Positions 1 to 11,366 of a DNA stretch of 64,000 bases are shown here, piece by piece. The stretch is taken from NCBI GenBank assembly GCA_003999685.1, contig CP021220.1:3410001-3474000 (forward strand), read 5' to 3'. Below the pieces are notes generated by a model. It searched no databases and was not told where the DNA came from. It saw only the letters and a list, made by a program, of their open reading frames with translations. This stretch comes from Taiwanofungus camphoratus (taxonomy: Eukaryota; Basidiomycota; Agaricomycetes; Polyporales; Taiwanofungaceae). The first letter of the stretch is position 1. The number at the start of each line of letters is the position of its first letter. The translations under genes and the position numbers were made by a program.

Positions 1-1007
1 GTCTCTAACACAGCCGCGTGTGTATCCTGCGTACGCTGTATACTGCTTCCTCGACATCAAGGTGTTTCCAAACCACCATCATCAGCTACTGCGGTTGCTT
101 GCTCGGTCCTCAACGAGAAAGTTACAGGGCATGTTATTATATCGCTCCGTGGATCGTGCAGCAGCAATTTCATACAGCAAAATTCCTACGAATAAGTTAC
201 TTCTTCGGAAATTTTCGATCCAAATGATCATTAGCGAAAGCATCTCTCCATCACCGTTAATACGTCTCAAGTAGACGCGCGCTATGTCGTCGATACTCTA
301 ATATAGTCCGAACGTCCCTCCGGGTGCTAAGACATGTTTACGAGACAGGACAACGGTGTCTGATTGGCTTCTATGATTGCCTCCCACAAAAAATAACATG
401 TACGTACCTGAAGTTCATCACCATGAATTGGTATGAAATATTCTTTCCGTCATATATCGGATGACTGCAAAGACGACTGTTCATTGTCCTCAACCAGATT
501 TTCACCGCGCATTCTTGATAGGTCGAAACGTCAATATCAAGAAACCAGTTCGTATTTGGAAGGCAAGCTTGGGTATGGTCATAATTGCAGTCTATAGACT
601 CAAAACCCACACCCAAGGAGCGACGTACTTGAAGAAAAATTCTACTCGAGGCTCATGCCGATTCCCTGAAAGATCATCACCAATTCAGCTAATACTGCCT
701 CTGCTGCTGCAATACCTGGGAATAACCTTGGACAAAGAATCTTAGTTCTGAGGCTATTTTTACTCGTTCTTGTGTATTTGGGAAATAAGATGATGGTCTT
801 CACATTCAGTCCATAAGCACAACGACGTTCCATTACTGTGCTTGCTGGTATAGTCGGCACATTCCCTCAGTCGGCACCTACCTCTAACTGGTCAAAAGCC
901 CGTCTTTTTTATGGCTTTCGCAGATACCAAAACTTTATTGGTCGAGACCCTAAGTATGGACTGAGGGACTGAGGGGGTGTGCCAACTCTACTAGTAAGCG
1001 TACATAG
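1..1007. other. Left-edge stretch without a supported gene
   Basis: Only short open frames occur on either strand, and none shows a recognisable domain. The minus strand between about 640 and 860 has a mildly coding-like composition but no clear exon chain. A small perfect inverted repeat (ACTCTACTA at 985-993, TAGTAGAGT at 1005-1013) overlaps the left edge of the adjoining TIR element. Confidence 0.4.
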
Positions 1008-1384
1008 TAGAGTGTATTTGCAGTGACCTAGGTCTCAACTTTGAACTCGAAGTGGAGCTTTTGATCCTCAAACTTGAACTCCAGTTGCTCTACTTGGTTC
1101 AAAGTATCGCTCATATGATTTAGTGGGTCTCAGGGGACAGGTTCACGTAAAGTACCACGTCGCATGTAATGGTACACTATTTACTGGGTCATAAGCTTCT
1201 TGTTGTAGTACGTTATGATAATATGATTGACTTAGAGCGCAACGCCTAGAGTGATGAGTATTAGGGGACCTACTCTGTCTGATGGTCCGATATCCGAACT
1301 TCAAACTTTCTGCTCCACTTGGTTCAAAGTGGAGCCCTCAAACTTCACTCAAAGTTAGACCTAGGTCTCTGCAAATACACTCTA
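1008..1384. mobile_element. MITE-like element with 28-base terminal inverted repeats
   Basis: The first 28 bases (1008-1035) and the reverse complement of the last 28 (1357-1384) agree at all but one position. Both ends begin TAGAGTGTATTTGCAG. If the outer TA is counted as the target duplication, the element proper starts GAGTGTATTTG, which would fit a Tc1/mariner-type insertion. Inside are subterminal repeats of the words TTGGTTCAAAGT and TCAAACTT in both halves. There is no transposase frame, so this would be a non-autonomous element of about 375 bases. It lies about 110 bases upstream of the uL1m start codon. The family name is inference. Confidence 0.75.
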
Positions 1385-1495
1385 GTATGCTGTTGAAGGC
1401 TGCTGTTTAGCACTCCGCGGTTTGGAACTCGGACCGGCAATTGCCGTTGGGTCTGACACCAGCATACAAGACTGTTTAGGAAGTCCTCTTCGACC

Positions 1496-2666
1496 ATGTC
1501 CTTGCTTGCGAATGTGAGGCTACGGTGCCGTCCGCACCATAGCTTTTTTATGCCCCTAGTATGTGTAGACATTACAATCTCTCTTGTGGCATATAACCTA
1601 TGTGAGAACTTCAGACGTGTACGCGCAGTCGGCAGTTCCACTGCAGTCAGATCGTCTTTGCGCGTCGGGAGAAGAAAGTTGCAGCTCCCTCGAAGAAACA
1701 GTTAGCTGCTAAAGCGCGGAAGAAGGGGTTAAAAGCTCGTAAGAGTATATATGACTCCGAGAAGATGACTTTGGAAGATGCAGTCGCAGTCCTACGGGTT
1801 AGTCCTCAACATCTCAGAAGTGTCTTATATTGAAAGTCGCTTGTACTTCCTAGGCTGTGGAAGTGGCATCCCCTAATGCCACTTATGAGCTTGTCGTGAA
1901 GACGGAGATGAAGAAGGGCACCACAATACCAAAAGGCCGCTTCAGCTTGCCTAGGGAAGCCAAGCAACAGAACCGAGATCGTATATTGGTGTTTGCAGAT
2001 GGCAAGCAAGCTGAGGAGGCAAGGCAAGCGGGAGCGGATATTGTCGGAGGTCCAGAATTAGTCGACGGTGTACGTCTGATCCATAATACCTTGCAGGAGA
2101 GTCGACCTCATATTTGCGACTCACCTAGGTCATCAGTGGTCGGCATCAAGCTAGCTTGTTCTTATGTACCCCGGCCCTCATTCGTGCCATTACTCCTAAA
2201 CTTGGGCGTGTCCTCGGCCCTCGAGGGCTAATGCCTTCCGAGCGGCGAGGGACTGTTACCGACAACATTGTGGGATTCATCAAAAAGTTGAAGGGGACGA
2301 GTGAGTGGAGAGGCGATAAAGCTGGGACAATTCGAACGCCAATAGCGAAGGCCAGTCTACGTTCAAAACGGATTGACAGAAACTACATCCGGCTCATGCT
2401 ATTCTGATCTCATTAGTTGCACTTCCCTCTTGAAGACGTTATCAAGAACGTGCGATATTTTCTCAGCGTAGTCAAGCGTGCTACCGGTAATCAACGGGAC
2501 CCAGCAGCAGAGAAGGATAAGAAGGACACGAGTAAAAAACCACGTAAGAAATCTTTTTCCTTCATTTTTAACAGTTGCGTAACTAAGAGGACTACTAGCT
2601 ACTGCCATTACACGGGTGATTCTGAGTTCGCGACAAGGTCCTGGTATTCAGATATCAGACGTGTAG
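1496..2666 (+). CDS. MRPL1: Mitochondrial large-subunit ribosomal protein uL1m
   Basis: Encodes the L1-stalk protein of the mitochondrial ribosome, which binds large-subunit rRNA near the E site. Five exons can be read: 1496-1558, 1615-about 1799, an exon ending at 2069, 2129-2350, 2417-2543, and a last exon from 2599. The chain includes the family signatures SGRHQASLFLCTPALIRAIT, LGRVLGPRGLMPS and EWRGDKAG, and ends LSSRQGPGIQISDV before the stop at 2664-2666. The N-terminus is basic and Ser/Arg-rich, as expected of a mitochondrial presequence. The ATG at 1496 is the first that gives an uninterrupted spliced frame, but it is not certain. The intron at 2351-2416 keeps frame only if its donor is GC rather than GT. 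The gene converges with RSM22, leaving 64 bases between the stop codons. Confidence 0.85.
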
Positions 2667-2730
2667 ATAGGACTTTTGGGATAATCTTTTGCTACAGCCA
2701 TTGAACTTAGTGAAACGGACTGACACATGT

Positions 2731-5031
2731 CTACTCCCAATCGTCTCCGACCCGTACCCTTATCCGCCTCTGCTTTCTTTTCTGGTCTCTGATGTCTGCT
2801 GAGAGCTTGCTGTAGCTTGCCGCTACTGGGATTCCACCTTTCGCCCGTTCGCCAATGTCTCCGCCCTTCGTTGATGATTGCCGCCGAGCACTGCTGGGTT
2901 GAAACCGTTGCTGAGGAGCATTCTTGGGCTCATGTGGAAATATGTCACCCCATCCAGATTTGCGTGCATCATAGTATGGTTGCTTTCCTTGTGATTTCGG
3001 TATAGTCATCCGCATGATTTTTCCTTTCGGGAATATGGACAGTCAGTCAACACATAGAACGCTTTGAAAAGACACTACCTTGGGCCGTGCAACCATCCAG
3101 AATGACATGACCACTTCGTTTCAGAGGAGGGAAGACAAGACGAGGCCAACTGTAAGCTTCTGATCTCAAAGCGGCTTCGACAGCCCCTAGATCAGGTGTA
3201 TCCTCTGCCTGCTCCGAGAGCTCACTAGAATCTGATTTTGTGGATGTGGTAGCCTTGCTTGCTTGCGGGTCCAAGACTTCTGTTTGATTGTCTCCATCAA
3301 TGACAAGCTCCGTCAGGGGTACCTGTTTGAGCGCTATCTTGTCCAATTCTCGCCGGCCCACGTCGCCAATGCGGCCCATTTTGGTACTAACTGACATTGG
3401 TCTGCTGCCTCTACGTATGACCACGTACGAATAACCTGTATCTTCATGACCGATACCTGAGTGTTTTGTCTTGCGTACAAAGGCCGGTCGCTGTAGTCTT
3501 TGTGAGAAGCCACATACAAGCTTGCTCGAACCGGAATTGTATAATGGACAGGCACCGTCATGAGGACACTGTTAAACAGCAAAATTCGATGAGTATTTTG
3601 GTTGACTACCATGTATTGCAGATATTACCGGAGCTACAACATGAGAACCTCTGACATCCCAGCCTTCCGCTTCGGGATCCTCCAAATCCTTTTTGCCCAG
3701 GCGTAAAAGGTACTCTCTAGCCTCAGCAATACAGTCAAACCCCGCGTTGGAGTTGTGGTCAATAAGGACCTTCGGCAGAGCGATGAGATCAATACCAGGC
3801 GCAATATTATTTTTTGTCATGTTCGCACTTACAATTATACCTGCACCGCTGTCCCACATTTCCTTCACAAGTGCTTTCCTTGCAAGAGGGGTAGGCAATG
3901 ATGATAACAGGAACGCAGATAACGCAAGGACATCCCCACCCTCGGATCGCCGTATTTTGTCATCATCCCGGAACGACTTTTTCCATGACACAGTCAGTCC
4001 GCCAAGGTCGACATCTTACCACACGTTTGAGGTCAGACGATTTGGACGAAATTTGAGGGATGAGCCCACCTCGTACTAGACGTTTCCCAATACTGACTAA
4101 GCCGTCCCGCTTATCAATACCCAGGTAGTTGAAGACGGTTGATTGAGAAATTTGCAAGTCGTCTGCTGGTGTTGATACTGGTATTTTTAGATCTGAACGT
4201 TTTTGAAACGAATGTGATGCTGCCCTGGACACATCTCAATCAGGGAATGGATTCAATGGTATGATAGAACACAGCGGTTTACCATAGCCCTGTGCCAGTT
4301 CCTGAGCCCCAATCGATAACTCGCTCAATTTTCCACTCTGGACCCATTCTCAGTTTGACATGATCCAATACAGCATAAATTGCGGAATAGTGAGACGGCA
4401 GCGCAATAGAGGCGAATGCAGTCCCGTCCCGCACCCCATGACGAGCAGCTTGCCGACGCGACTTATACCAGATGTCGTATGCGGAGACCCACTCTGGATC
4501 ATCTTCCGAGTCTTGAGCGAAAAGTCTTGTAGCATCTGCGTGCAGCATAGCCTTGTCTGATTCTGATACAAGATTTCAGCTTGAGGATAGAGGTAAAACC
4601 TCAAAGGTGATGGACACACCTGCGATGAGGCGAGTGATTGTCTTTCGTAACTCGAATGGTAACACGACTGCACCGATCCTCTGACTACCAAACAGAGCGG
4701 CGGGAGATTTTCTGCTCTCTTTATGGTCATAGTCTTCAACTTGAGTCGATGATTCTGCAAGACCCATAACATCTTCTGAGGAGAATGGATCGCTTGGAAA
4801 TTCCTCAAGCTCCCGGGGATTGCGCACATTTGCATATTCTGCAGAGTGGCGAGATCTGTGGCGCAAAATAGACATATCTGCGTCCTTCAGAAGCGCTTCA
4901 AACGAAGGATCGAGATCCAATGGTGCGTTGGGCTGGTGGGATGATGCAACAGAAGTTGTTGAAAAGTAAGATATATCCCCAGGTCGGCGAAGGGCAGCTC
5001 TCAGAGACCTGCTGCAGCCAGAGCGCAACAT
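2731..5031 (-). CDS. RSM22: Mitoribosome assembly factor / methyltransferase-like Rsm22 (METTL17)
   Basis: Rsm22/METTL17 proteins act in mitochondria on assembly of the small ribosomal subunit. They have a class I methyltransferase fold and a cysteine cluster that binds iron-sulfur. The N-terminus (MLRSGCSRSLRAALRR) is a typical mitochondrial presequence. Family blocks follow in order: PEWVSAYDIWYKSRRQAARH, the SAM motif ERVIDWGSGTG, a segment LRLGKKDLEDPEAEGWDVRG, then CPHDGACPLYNSGSSKLVCG with three of the cluster cysteines, and ED.GYSYVVIRRG. The exon after VVAP starts exactly at that cysteine box. The C-terminus is Lys/Arg-rich. About eight exons are joined by short introns. The start at 5031 opens the presequence and faces SAD1 across a 301-base shared promoter. 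Whether it still methylates is unknown. Confidence 0.88.
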
Positions 5032-5332
5032 GATGATAATGGAATACAGATCAACGCTGCTTCTTGGATTGTGGTGTATTGAGGGACAAGTTGGAGCCCC
5101 AAAAAGCTGCAGAGAAGTGCTTCAGTAGTAGCACTTCGTAGCTCGCATTCACAAAAGTAAATAAGTATGTACTGGCTTGGGAAAGCTTCGATAGTATGTT
5201 GCGCACGTGACCACAGTATATTGGCAACTCTTTCTCTACCTCAAGTTGTATACTTGCTCTTGCACGGAATACTACTGCTCATCTGAGAATCTTGGTGTAG
5301 TCAGCTACATTTCTGATCATAAATTTTGCGAC
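5032..5332. promoter_or_regulatory. Divergent promoter between RSM22 and SAD1
   Basis: The two start codons face away from each other across 301 bases, so both genes must be transcribed from here. No clear TATA box is placed for either gene. This is inferred from gene geometry, not from a recognised motif. Confidence 0.5.
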
Positions 5333-7332
5333 ATGACTTCTTCACGGACAAAATTTGCTTCAGATGCAGACGGAGCGAGCAGACCCTCCAAGAGAGCACG
5401 GGTAGATACAGAACATGACACCAACCTACTCTCCAGCGGCGCTTCAACGTCTTCGACAGGTCCAGGCAAGCCGGATGGACAGCTTCTTACTAGCCCTTCT
5501 GACGTCGAGGAGGACTGGGAGAAGGAAGGGGGGGTATATGAGAAATCTGAGACGAGAGCCTCTGACTTGTATCTTGACACTGTGAGTGGACGTTATAATG
5601 CTTTCGATGTTCGGCCAGAACCTAGCTCAATGTCTCTCTTAGATAAATAGGGCTGTCTTGGACTTCGATTTTGAGAAAGTTTGCTCTGTTTCCCTCTCGA
5701 ACATCAATATTTACGGGTGCCTTGTTTGTGGCAAGTATTTTCAAGGTCGGGGACGCAGCTCATATGCATATGCCCATGCGATCCATGATGATCACCATGT
5801 CTTTATCAATCTGGAAACTACCAAGGTAAGCATATCTGGCCATGCCACAAGTTTGCCTGGACTCACTTCACCGATCAAGGTCTACGTCTTACCGGATGGA
5901 TATCCCGTGTCTGATCCATCCTTAGAAGATATCTCATTTGTCCTCGCTCCGACGTTCACTCCTGCGTCTATAGCAAATCTGTCATCACCAGCACATCTGC
6001 TAAAACCTTCGTATGACCTATCTTCGAAGCCTTACATCCCAGGCTACATTGGTCTTAATGACATCAAACGAAACGACTATATGAACGTCATCGTTCACTC
6101 GCTTCTACATATACCTCCTCTTCGTGATTATCTACTACTGTCTAATTTCCGCGGCAAGGAATCCGAGCTTCTGAGGCGGTTTGCGGCTCTCGCTAAGAAA
6201 GTGTGGAATCCCCGTTTATTCAAGAGCCAAGTCAGTCCGCACGAGTTTCTGCAAGAGGTTGGCAGAGCGAGTGCGAGTAAGTTCAGTCTAGAGAGACAGG
6301 GTGACCCGGTAGAATTCCTGGGTTGGTTGCTGAACCGTCTCCACAAGGACATGGGTGGGACAAAGAAACAAAATTCCAGTGCGCCGGAACCACCAAATCA
6401 CTCTTTTCTGACGGCTTGATTGTAATCACTGCGCAGGCGTCATTTTCCGCACGTTTCAAGGTCAAGTACGTATGGAGGCACAACAAGTCGTGGTACGTCC
6501 AGACGTGGGAAAGAATGAAAAACCTAGATTCGATATAGATCGAGGTTAGCCGCAACGGTCAGGCCATGATCAGAGATCAGTTACTAAACTGGAATTACAG
6601 AGATCAAATCCACGGTTTCGCCATTCCTTTTCCTTGCAGTCGATCTGCCTCCACCGCCCCTTTTCCAAGATGCTGTAGAGAAAAACATCATTCCTCAAAT
6701 AGGTATACATTCAGTGCTTGCAAAGTACGACGGTCGTACAACTCAGGTACGTCGCGCGCGACGATGAGATGTCATACACCGCCGAGCATGCATACACACA
6801 CAGGAATCTGCCGGACAGCTACGACGCTTCAAATGTGAACGACTACCCCCGTACATTGTGCTGCATTTCAAACGCTTTACGAAGAACATCTTCGTGGAAG
6901 AGAAAAATCCTACTATTGTAAACTTTCCGCTTCGAGGGCTTGACTTTCGAGACTGTAAGTGACGTGAACGTGGTCACAAGGATAGCCATGTCTGACATAT
7001 CATTGTGCTCTGTCTCAGATCTCGATGTGCCCCCTTCGCATCCTCCCACATTGTACGATCTGATTGTAAATGTGACTCATGAATCGGCAGCAGGCACAAC
7101 CCGTGACAAGGAAAGCACTGTCTGGAAAGTGCACCTTCGCGCTGGTTCGGGAGGCGGAGAGAGCGAGAGATGGTTTCAGATCCAGGATCTCATTGTCGAA
7201 GAGATCCGAAAGGAGATGATTTTCCTGGGTGAGACCGTGCTACAAGTGAGTCATCTAAGCGCAGCTGTTTCCACACCGTCTCACGCTTATCCGCACGCGA
7301 TCCAAAAGATCTGGGAGCGAAGAGCTGGTTGA
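5333..7332 (+). CDS. SAD1: U4/U6.U5 tri-snRNP factor Sad1/USP39, inactive ubiquitin protease
   Basis: Sad1/USP39 keeps the U4/U6.U5 tri-snRNP intact before spliceosome activation. The ATG at 5333 opens a Ser/Asp-rich N-terminus with a basic KRARV patch. The first intron (5582-5642) joins DLYLDT to INRAVLDFDFEKVCSVSLSN, the hallmark start of the ZnF-UBP domain, followed by GCLVCGKYFQGRG and a His-rich segment. The peptidase-like domain starts at IPGYIGLNDIKRNDYMN; active USPs have a cysteine where this protein has Asp, as is known for this family, so it should not cleave ubiquitin. Later exons give PPYIVLHFKRFTKNIFVEE and TLYDLIVNVTHES, and end in LQIWERRAG with stop at 7330-7332. Some middle exon joints (6350-6840) are approximate. 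Confidence 0.88.
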
Positions 7333-7706
7333 TGCTTTATGTTTGCTCTGACAGTAAAATAAATAGAGATAATATCTACCCCTGCCATTGTATACGCTGT
7401 TCGAGACTGCAGCTCTCGGCTCCGTAATAGTGCGATCAAGGCTGTAAGCTTTCTACCCGGCAAGCGGGAACTTGATATGCAACCATTGAACGTTTCAAGG
7501 AACTGACTTGGATGACTCGTTGAGTTACGAGCTCGAGACTGACACAAATACGCGCGTTTCCCGGCTCGGTTGAGACGCGTATATCTTCAGATCCGTTCAT
7601 TAGCCCTGGTCGGGTGTAGATATGCACTTGTGGCCAATTGATGGATAGAGCTTACTACGCAATATCGCTGCGTGCTGGCCGTGCGCACGGACCCTTATTT
7701 CTCCTG
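7333..7706. other. 3' region of SAD1, no gene seen
   Basis: Downstream sequence of SAD1 and of the small ORF coming from the right. It is AT-richer just after the SAD1 stop (AAAATAAATAGAG near 7355), which may serve 3'-end formation. No further feature can be supported. Confidence 0.35.
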
Positions 7707-7988
7707 TCATTTTGGCACTATATCTGATTTTGCGTGAGGGACCGCCGTGTTGTGAGGATTTGCGTCGCCTTTCTGCACAGTTGAATGTCCAGCCGGGGAA
7801 CTAGGAGAGGGCGAGCTTTCATTCTGGCCATCGCTAGACCCGTACTGAGTTAACGGCATGTTGAGCAATAGACATCGTGTGGGAACCACTAACCGTGACG
7901 AACCTGACGATGGGCTGTCTTGTCCATTGCCCCGGAGTACAGGCTCAAAAATATAGAGGCCTGAAATGATTCCTGTCCACCATGACAT
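7707..7988 (-). CDS. Small hypothetical protein (93 codons)
   Basis: I do not recognise this protein. The frame opens with MSWWTGIISGLYIFEPVL, a short hydrophobic and aromatic segment, and continues into a Ser/Pro/Gly/Asn-rich tail ending HAKSDIVPK. Such a layout could be a small membrane-anchored protein. A GT...AG pair with a CGTTAAC-like branch site lies inside (about 49 bases), but removing it shifts the frame to a less fungal-looking, basic tail, so the unspliced reading is preferred. It converges with SAD1. It could be a chance ORF. Confidence 0.35.
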   Translation of the reverse strand: MSWWTGIISGLYIFEPVLRGNGQDSPSSGSSRLVVPTRCLLLNMPLTQYGSSDGQNESSPSPSSPAGHSTVQKGDANPHNTAVPHAKSDIVPK

Positions 7989-8695
7989 AAGAGTCTCGCA
8001 CTAACAATGCAGACATATTGAAAGAACTGCTACCGGTAATGCTAGCCACAACATAGGGGAAGATACGACGTGACATCATATATATCACAACTTGCTGCTG
8101 CTAGTGCCAGCAACAATCCCTATGGGATCTTACGTAATGGCCAGATCAACAAGCGCCGCTGCGCCAGTGCTGAATTTTCCTAGTCCATCTTTAACAGCCA
8201 CCAGGTCCTTTCGCAAGTCACTCCACATCTACAATTCCCAATTCACCCCATCTGTCTGGAATGCGTAGGCATTCTAATGTATTCCAAGCCAATTAGAAAC
8301 AACAACTGTATTATGCATATCACTAGCAGTACATGCTAGTAATGCGCATACATGAAAATCAGCCTGAGGTCGACATGTCAACCGATAGCGAAGGACGATC
8401 GAATGTCCTAAAAGGAAGTGGAGTCCAGCGGAATATTCGGAATGAGCGCAAAACATCTTGTTGTTTTGAGTAAAACTGAGAGAGAAAGAATAGCTAACCT
8501 CCGATCTTATGCAAGTACGACTAGACGACAATAAATCGAGGACAACCAAATGAAGATATCATTCCGAAACACTGAGATCCAAAAATTCTTCAAGTCGATA
8601 ATAATATATTGAGACAATTAGGCAAGATACGTATAGAAGGGACATGCCATCGCTGTCCTCATCTTTGACGGTGTATGCCGTTCCCCGTAGAAACC
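7989..8695. other. Gene-poor stretch at start of the accessory island
   Basis: No ORF on either strand shows a domain or convincing splice chain. The stretch holds upstream sequence of the small ORF on the left and the 3' side of the first dsRBD gene on the right. Confidence 0.4.
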
Positions 8696-9095
8696 TCACG
8701 CGACTCCTAATGACTGCAGAGCCTGAAGAGCGGCCGCTTCTTTAGCGGCACTTTTCGAGCTTGCCGTACCAATGCCTCTCGCTTGCCCACCGACTAAAAA
8801 TATGATTAATTTAGAACAGCTTACTTTACACCACTGGTAACTTACTCTTGCATATTATCGTCCATTGAAGGGCATTCGCGGGCCCCTTGGAGCTTTCTGC
8901 CCAGCTCAGGACATGCGTTTGGTTAGTTTGTTGCAAGTCTGAGATAAAGTAGCGGTAGGTGAGACATAGACACGAAGTTGAACAAGGAAAAAATACATGC
9001 GATTGTTCAATCGGATGATAGGGCCTGTTAAGCAGCAGTATAAACATCAACACTATACGAGCCTGACAATTTCTGGAAAAGGTCTCACTAGTCAT
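8696..9095 (-). CDS. Single-domain dsRNA-binding protein, copy A (83 aa)
   Basis: The protein would be almost nothing but one double-stranded RNA-binding domain (dsRBD). Four exons are read: 9095-9059, a 24-base exon ending at 9001, an exon from 8938, and a last exon with stop at 8696-8698. The total of 252 bases is exactly in frame. The product contains RLNNHLQQ (helix 1), VLSWAESSKGP and LQWTIICKIGGQ (strands), and ARGIGTASSKSAAKEAAALQ, the GxG...SK..AK..AA..AL loop and helix 2 that contact RNA. A TATA-like CTATAAATCC lies about 70 bases upstream of the ATG. The second intron (8939-9000) needs a GC donor (GCATGT). The domain is seen. Its role is not known; binding structured or viral RNA, or tuning RNA silencing, is inference. 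Confidence 0.65.
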
Positions 9096-10883
9096 TGCGT
9101 ATATACCTTGAGATTTCTCTGTGTTCGAATGGATGCTGAGCATGCCAGAGATTGCCCGAGGATTTATAGACCCGCTGCGCGTTCCACGCGGTGACCAGAC
9201 AAGAAACCTCCGGCGTAACATTCACATCGCATTCGTGTGTCAGAGTGAACCGCCGTTATGATGCGGTGCTGGGTGACCGCCCGTTGTATGTCAAGATGGA
9301 GTACGAACAGTATGTGTTGGTCTCCTGAGAAGGCTCGGGACGGCTCATATCATCCCAAACAGTGCCCTTCTAGAATTCAGACATCTGTGCTGGGAAAAAC
9401 GTGGAAATTAGTGCCATTCCTAGGGAGGGTCACTGCACAGGTAAAGAAAAAGTGAGTGTGCTAAAACAGCTCGAAAATAATAACAAAAAACCGAGTGAGA
9501 ACCGGTCCAGATTGCGGAATGCATTCTCGCAACCTTGAGAAAAAATCAAAAAACTCGCAGAGTTGTTGATGAAAAGAACCCGTGGACATTCGTTAGCCGA
9601 GTTTCTCAGCTCAGAGGCTTACTGACCCATCAAAATTGAATACTGCAGCTATGCATTCGGATCGGTCAATTCGCGAGTCACCCGATCGCGTTGTTGGTAT
9701 GAACAAACGCGGCGCTGACATAGCCGACGCGGGACTGATAATGATGGCCATGGTGTTAGCAGTGGAGACAGATCACTTGCAAAAAAAGGGACAGACTCAA
9801 GATTACGATACGCGGGTATCCTGTCCCACTAGAGGTCGACAGAAATCAGATGCAGGACACGTCCCGCACAACGGACTGGTCACCGAGAGCATCAGAAACG
9901 GCGAGCGGCTTTCTAATGCAATGCAGTAAAGCAATGCGTGTTTGAAGAAAGACAATTTGTAATCAACAACTTTCATCATATGTGATGACACTGTGATCCA
10001 GTGGAAGGATATCAACGAAGCAGACTTCTGCCTTCAAAAAAAGACGCCGAAGCACCTCGTGTATCGGCCCTTGTACACTTGTCATTAGACTTTATGCCCA
10101 CGATCATTAGAAATTGCAAACCATTGAAGTACCAACAATGTGCACGCTAGACGCCAGTCGCAGAGGAATGAGATGAGGTTCAACTCAAGTGTCCACCAAC
10201 AGGGCTCTAACTTCGTGACTGAATGCAGTCTTTCGAAAAAGACCTCTGGTAAATTCATTCGGGGGCCCTAGACCGCATGCAAAGCCTAAAGCATGATCGT
10301 TTTCAAAGATCAGTGCTGTACCGGCGAGCGTTGCTGGCTTGCAGTCTGGTACCGGGCTGCACCTTGTCACATTGGTACCATCTCCGATATTCATTGGAAA
10401 CTCTGTTCGAGCGTCTAATTGGGTCGAGCAGCCAATGCGCCGAATGTCACTTCCGGACTGACGAACTCGTGGACAGTGCGAGGGGCGGCATGATCCAGCT
10501 GGTTGTATTCTTGACTGATCGTGTACCGGTCTCTTCCGCCCGCAGCCAGCGCTACGTGAAACAGGAGATTACAATGATCGCAGACTATCTGGTCTTGAAG
10601 ATGGTCATCCTGCCATTAAGTCATTTGAAGACACTTACTTGTACATAGCTGAATATTAAGACGAACGTATCCTGAATGAAAAGATATCGAGTCTGTGTGC
10701 CTTAGGGGCAGCTCTATGAGTGAGGCGATAGACAGGCAGTAATCTGGTTATGCAACAGGGAACTGAACTTCCTGTAATAAAAATCAGTGCATGGATGCTG
10801 TGTTGCTGTTCGAAAATGATATTTGCCCTTCATTTGAGCTGCAGTTTCAGGCTACCAATTCCATAAGTAGGGCGCGGGGAAAT
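9096..10883. other. Long stretch with only weak ORFs
   Basis: It begins with the promoter of dsRBD copy A (TATA-like box near 9165). Beyond that, the plus frames 9636-9929 (97 codons) and 10277-10648 (123 codons) and the minus frame 10185-10394 are open, but none has a recognisable domain, a plausible splice chain or strong coding composition. They may be relics. A run GGTGGGGGGG occurs just after this stretch, near 10977-10987. Confidence 0.35.
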
Positions 10884-11358
10884 AGGCCTGGCTAATTAGC
10901 TCTGGCTAATTTACCTAGGTAAATTACCTGTAAACCAGATGGCCTGCAAAACATGGTACAAATTAGGATAAAATAGGGTGGGGGGGGTCTGAAAGGTTGT
11001 AGAACGAAGAAATCTGTTCACCATGGGTGCTTCACGATTGAAGTTGATACATCAATACCCTACTTTAGTAAATAGACTGTTTGCAACCATGAATGATCTT
11101 ATTATATATGGAAATTCATAAAACATCAAACACTTGCGTGACGGTTGCTTCCAGTCATCGTCATCTATGCAGTGGATGATAGGTGAACCCTCCTGGTCCT
11201 GTGGATGGGGATGCAGAACGAATGTGCTCTCCAAAGTCAATTTAACAGGCAAATTTACCGAAATTTACCAGCTACCTGCAGCCACGCCCCCCCTAAATTA
11301 GCAAATTACATAGGTCAAATAGAACTCTTACCAGGTAAATTAGCTGGTAAATTAGGCC
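10884..11358. repeat. AT-rich element built of inverted GGTAAATTAGC-type words
   Basis: Both ends carry GGCC followed by a series of TAATTTACC / GGTAAATTA words in opposite orientation: GGCCTGGCTAATTAGC at the left, and AGCTGGTAAATTAGGCC at the right. More copies (GCTAATTTACC, GGTAAATTACC, GCAAATTTACC, CTAAATTAGC) lie inside the first 60 and last 120 bases. The ends pair imperfectly, and there is no ORF inside. It abuts the TA-flanked transposon at 11367. A small non-autonomous DNA element is the likeliest reading; no target-site duplication is clear. Confidence 0.5.
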
Positions 11359-11366
11359 ATGGGACC

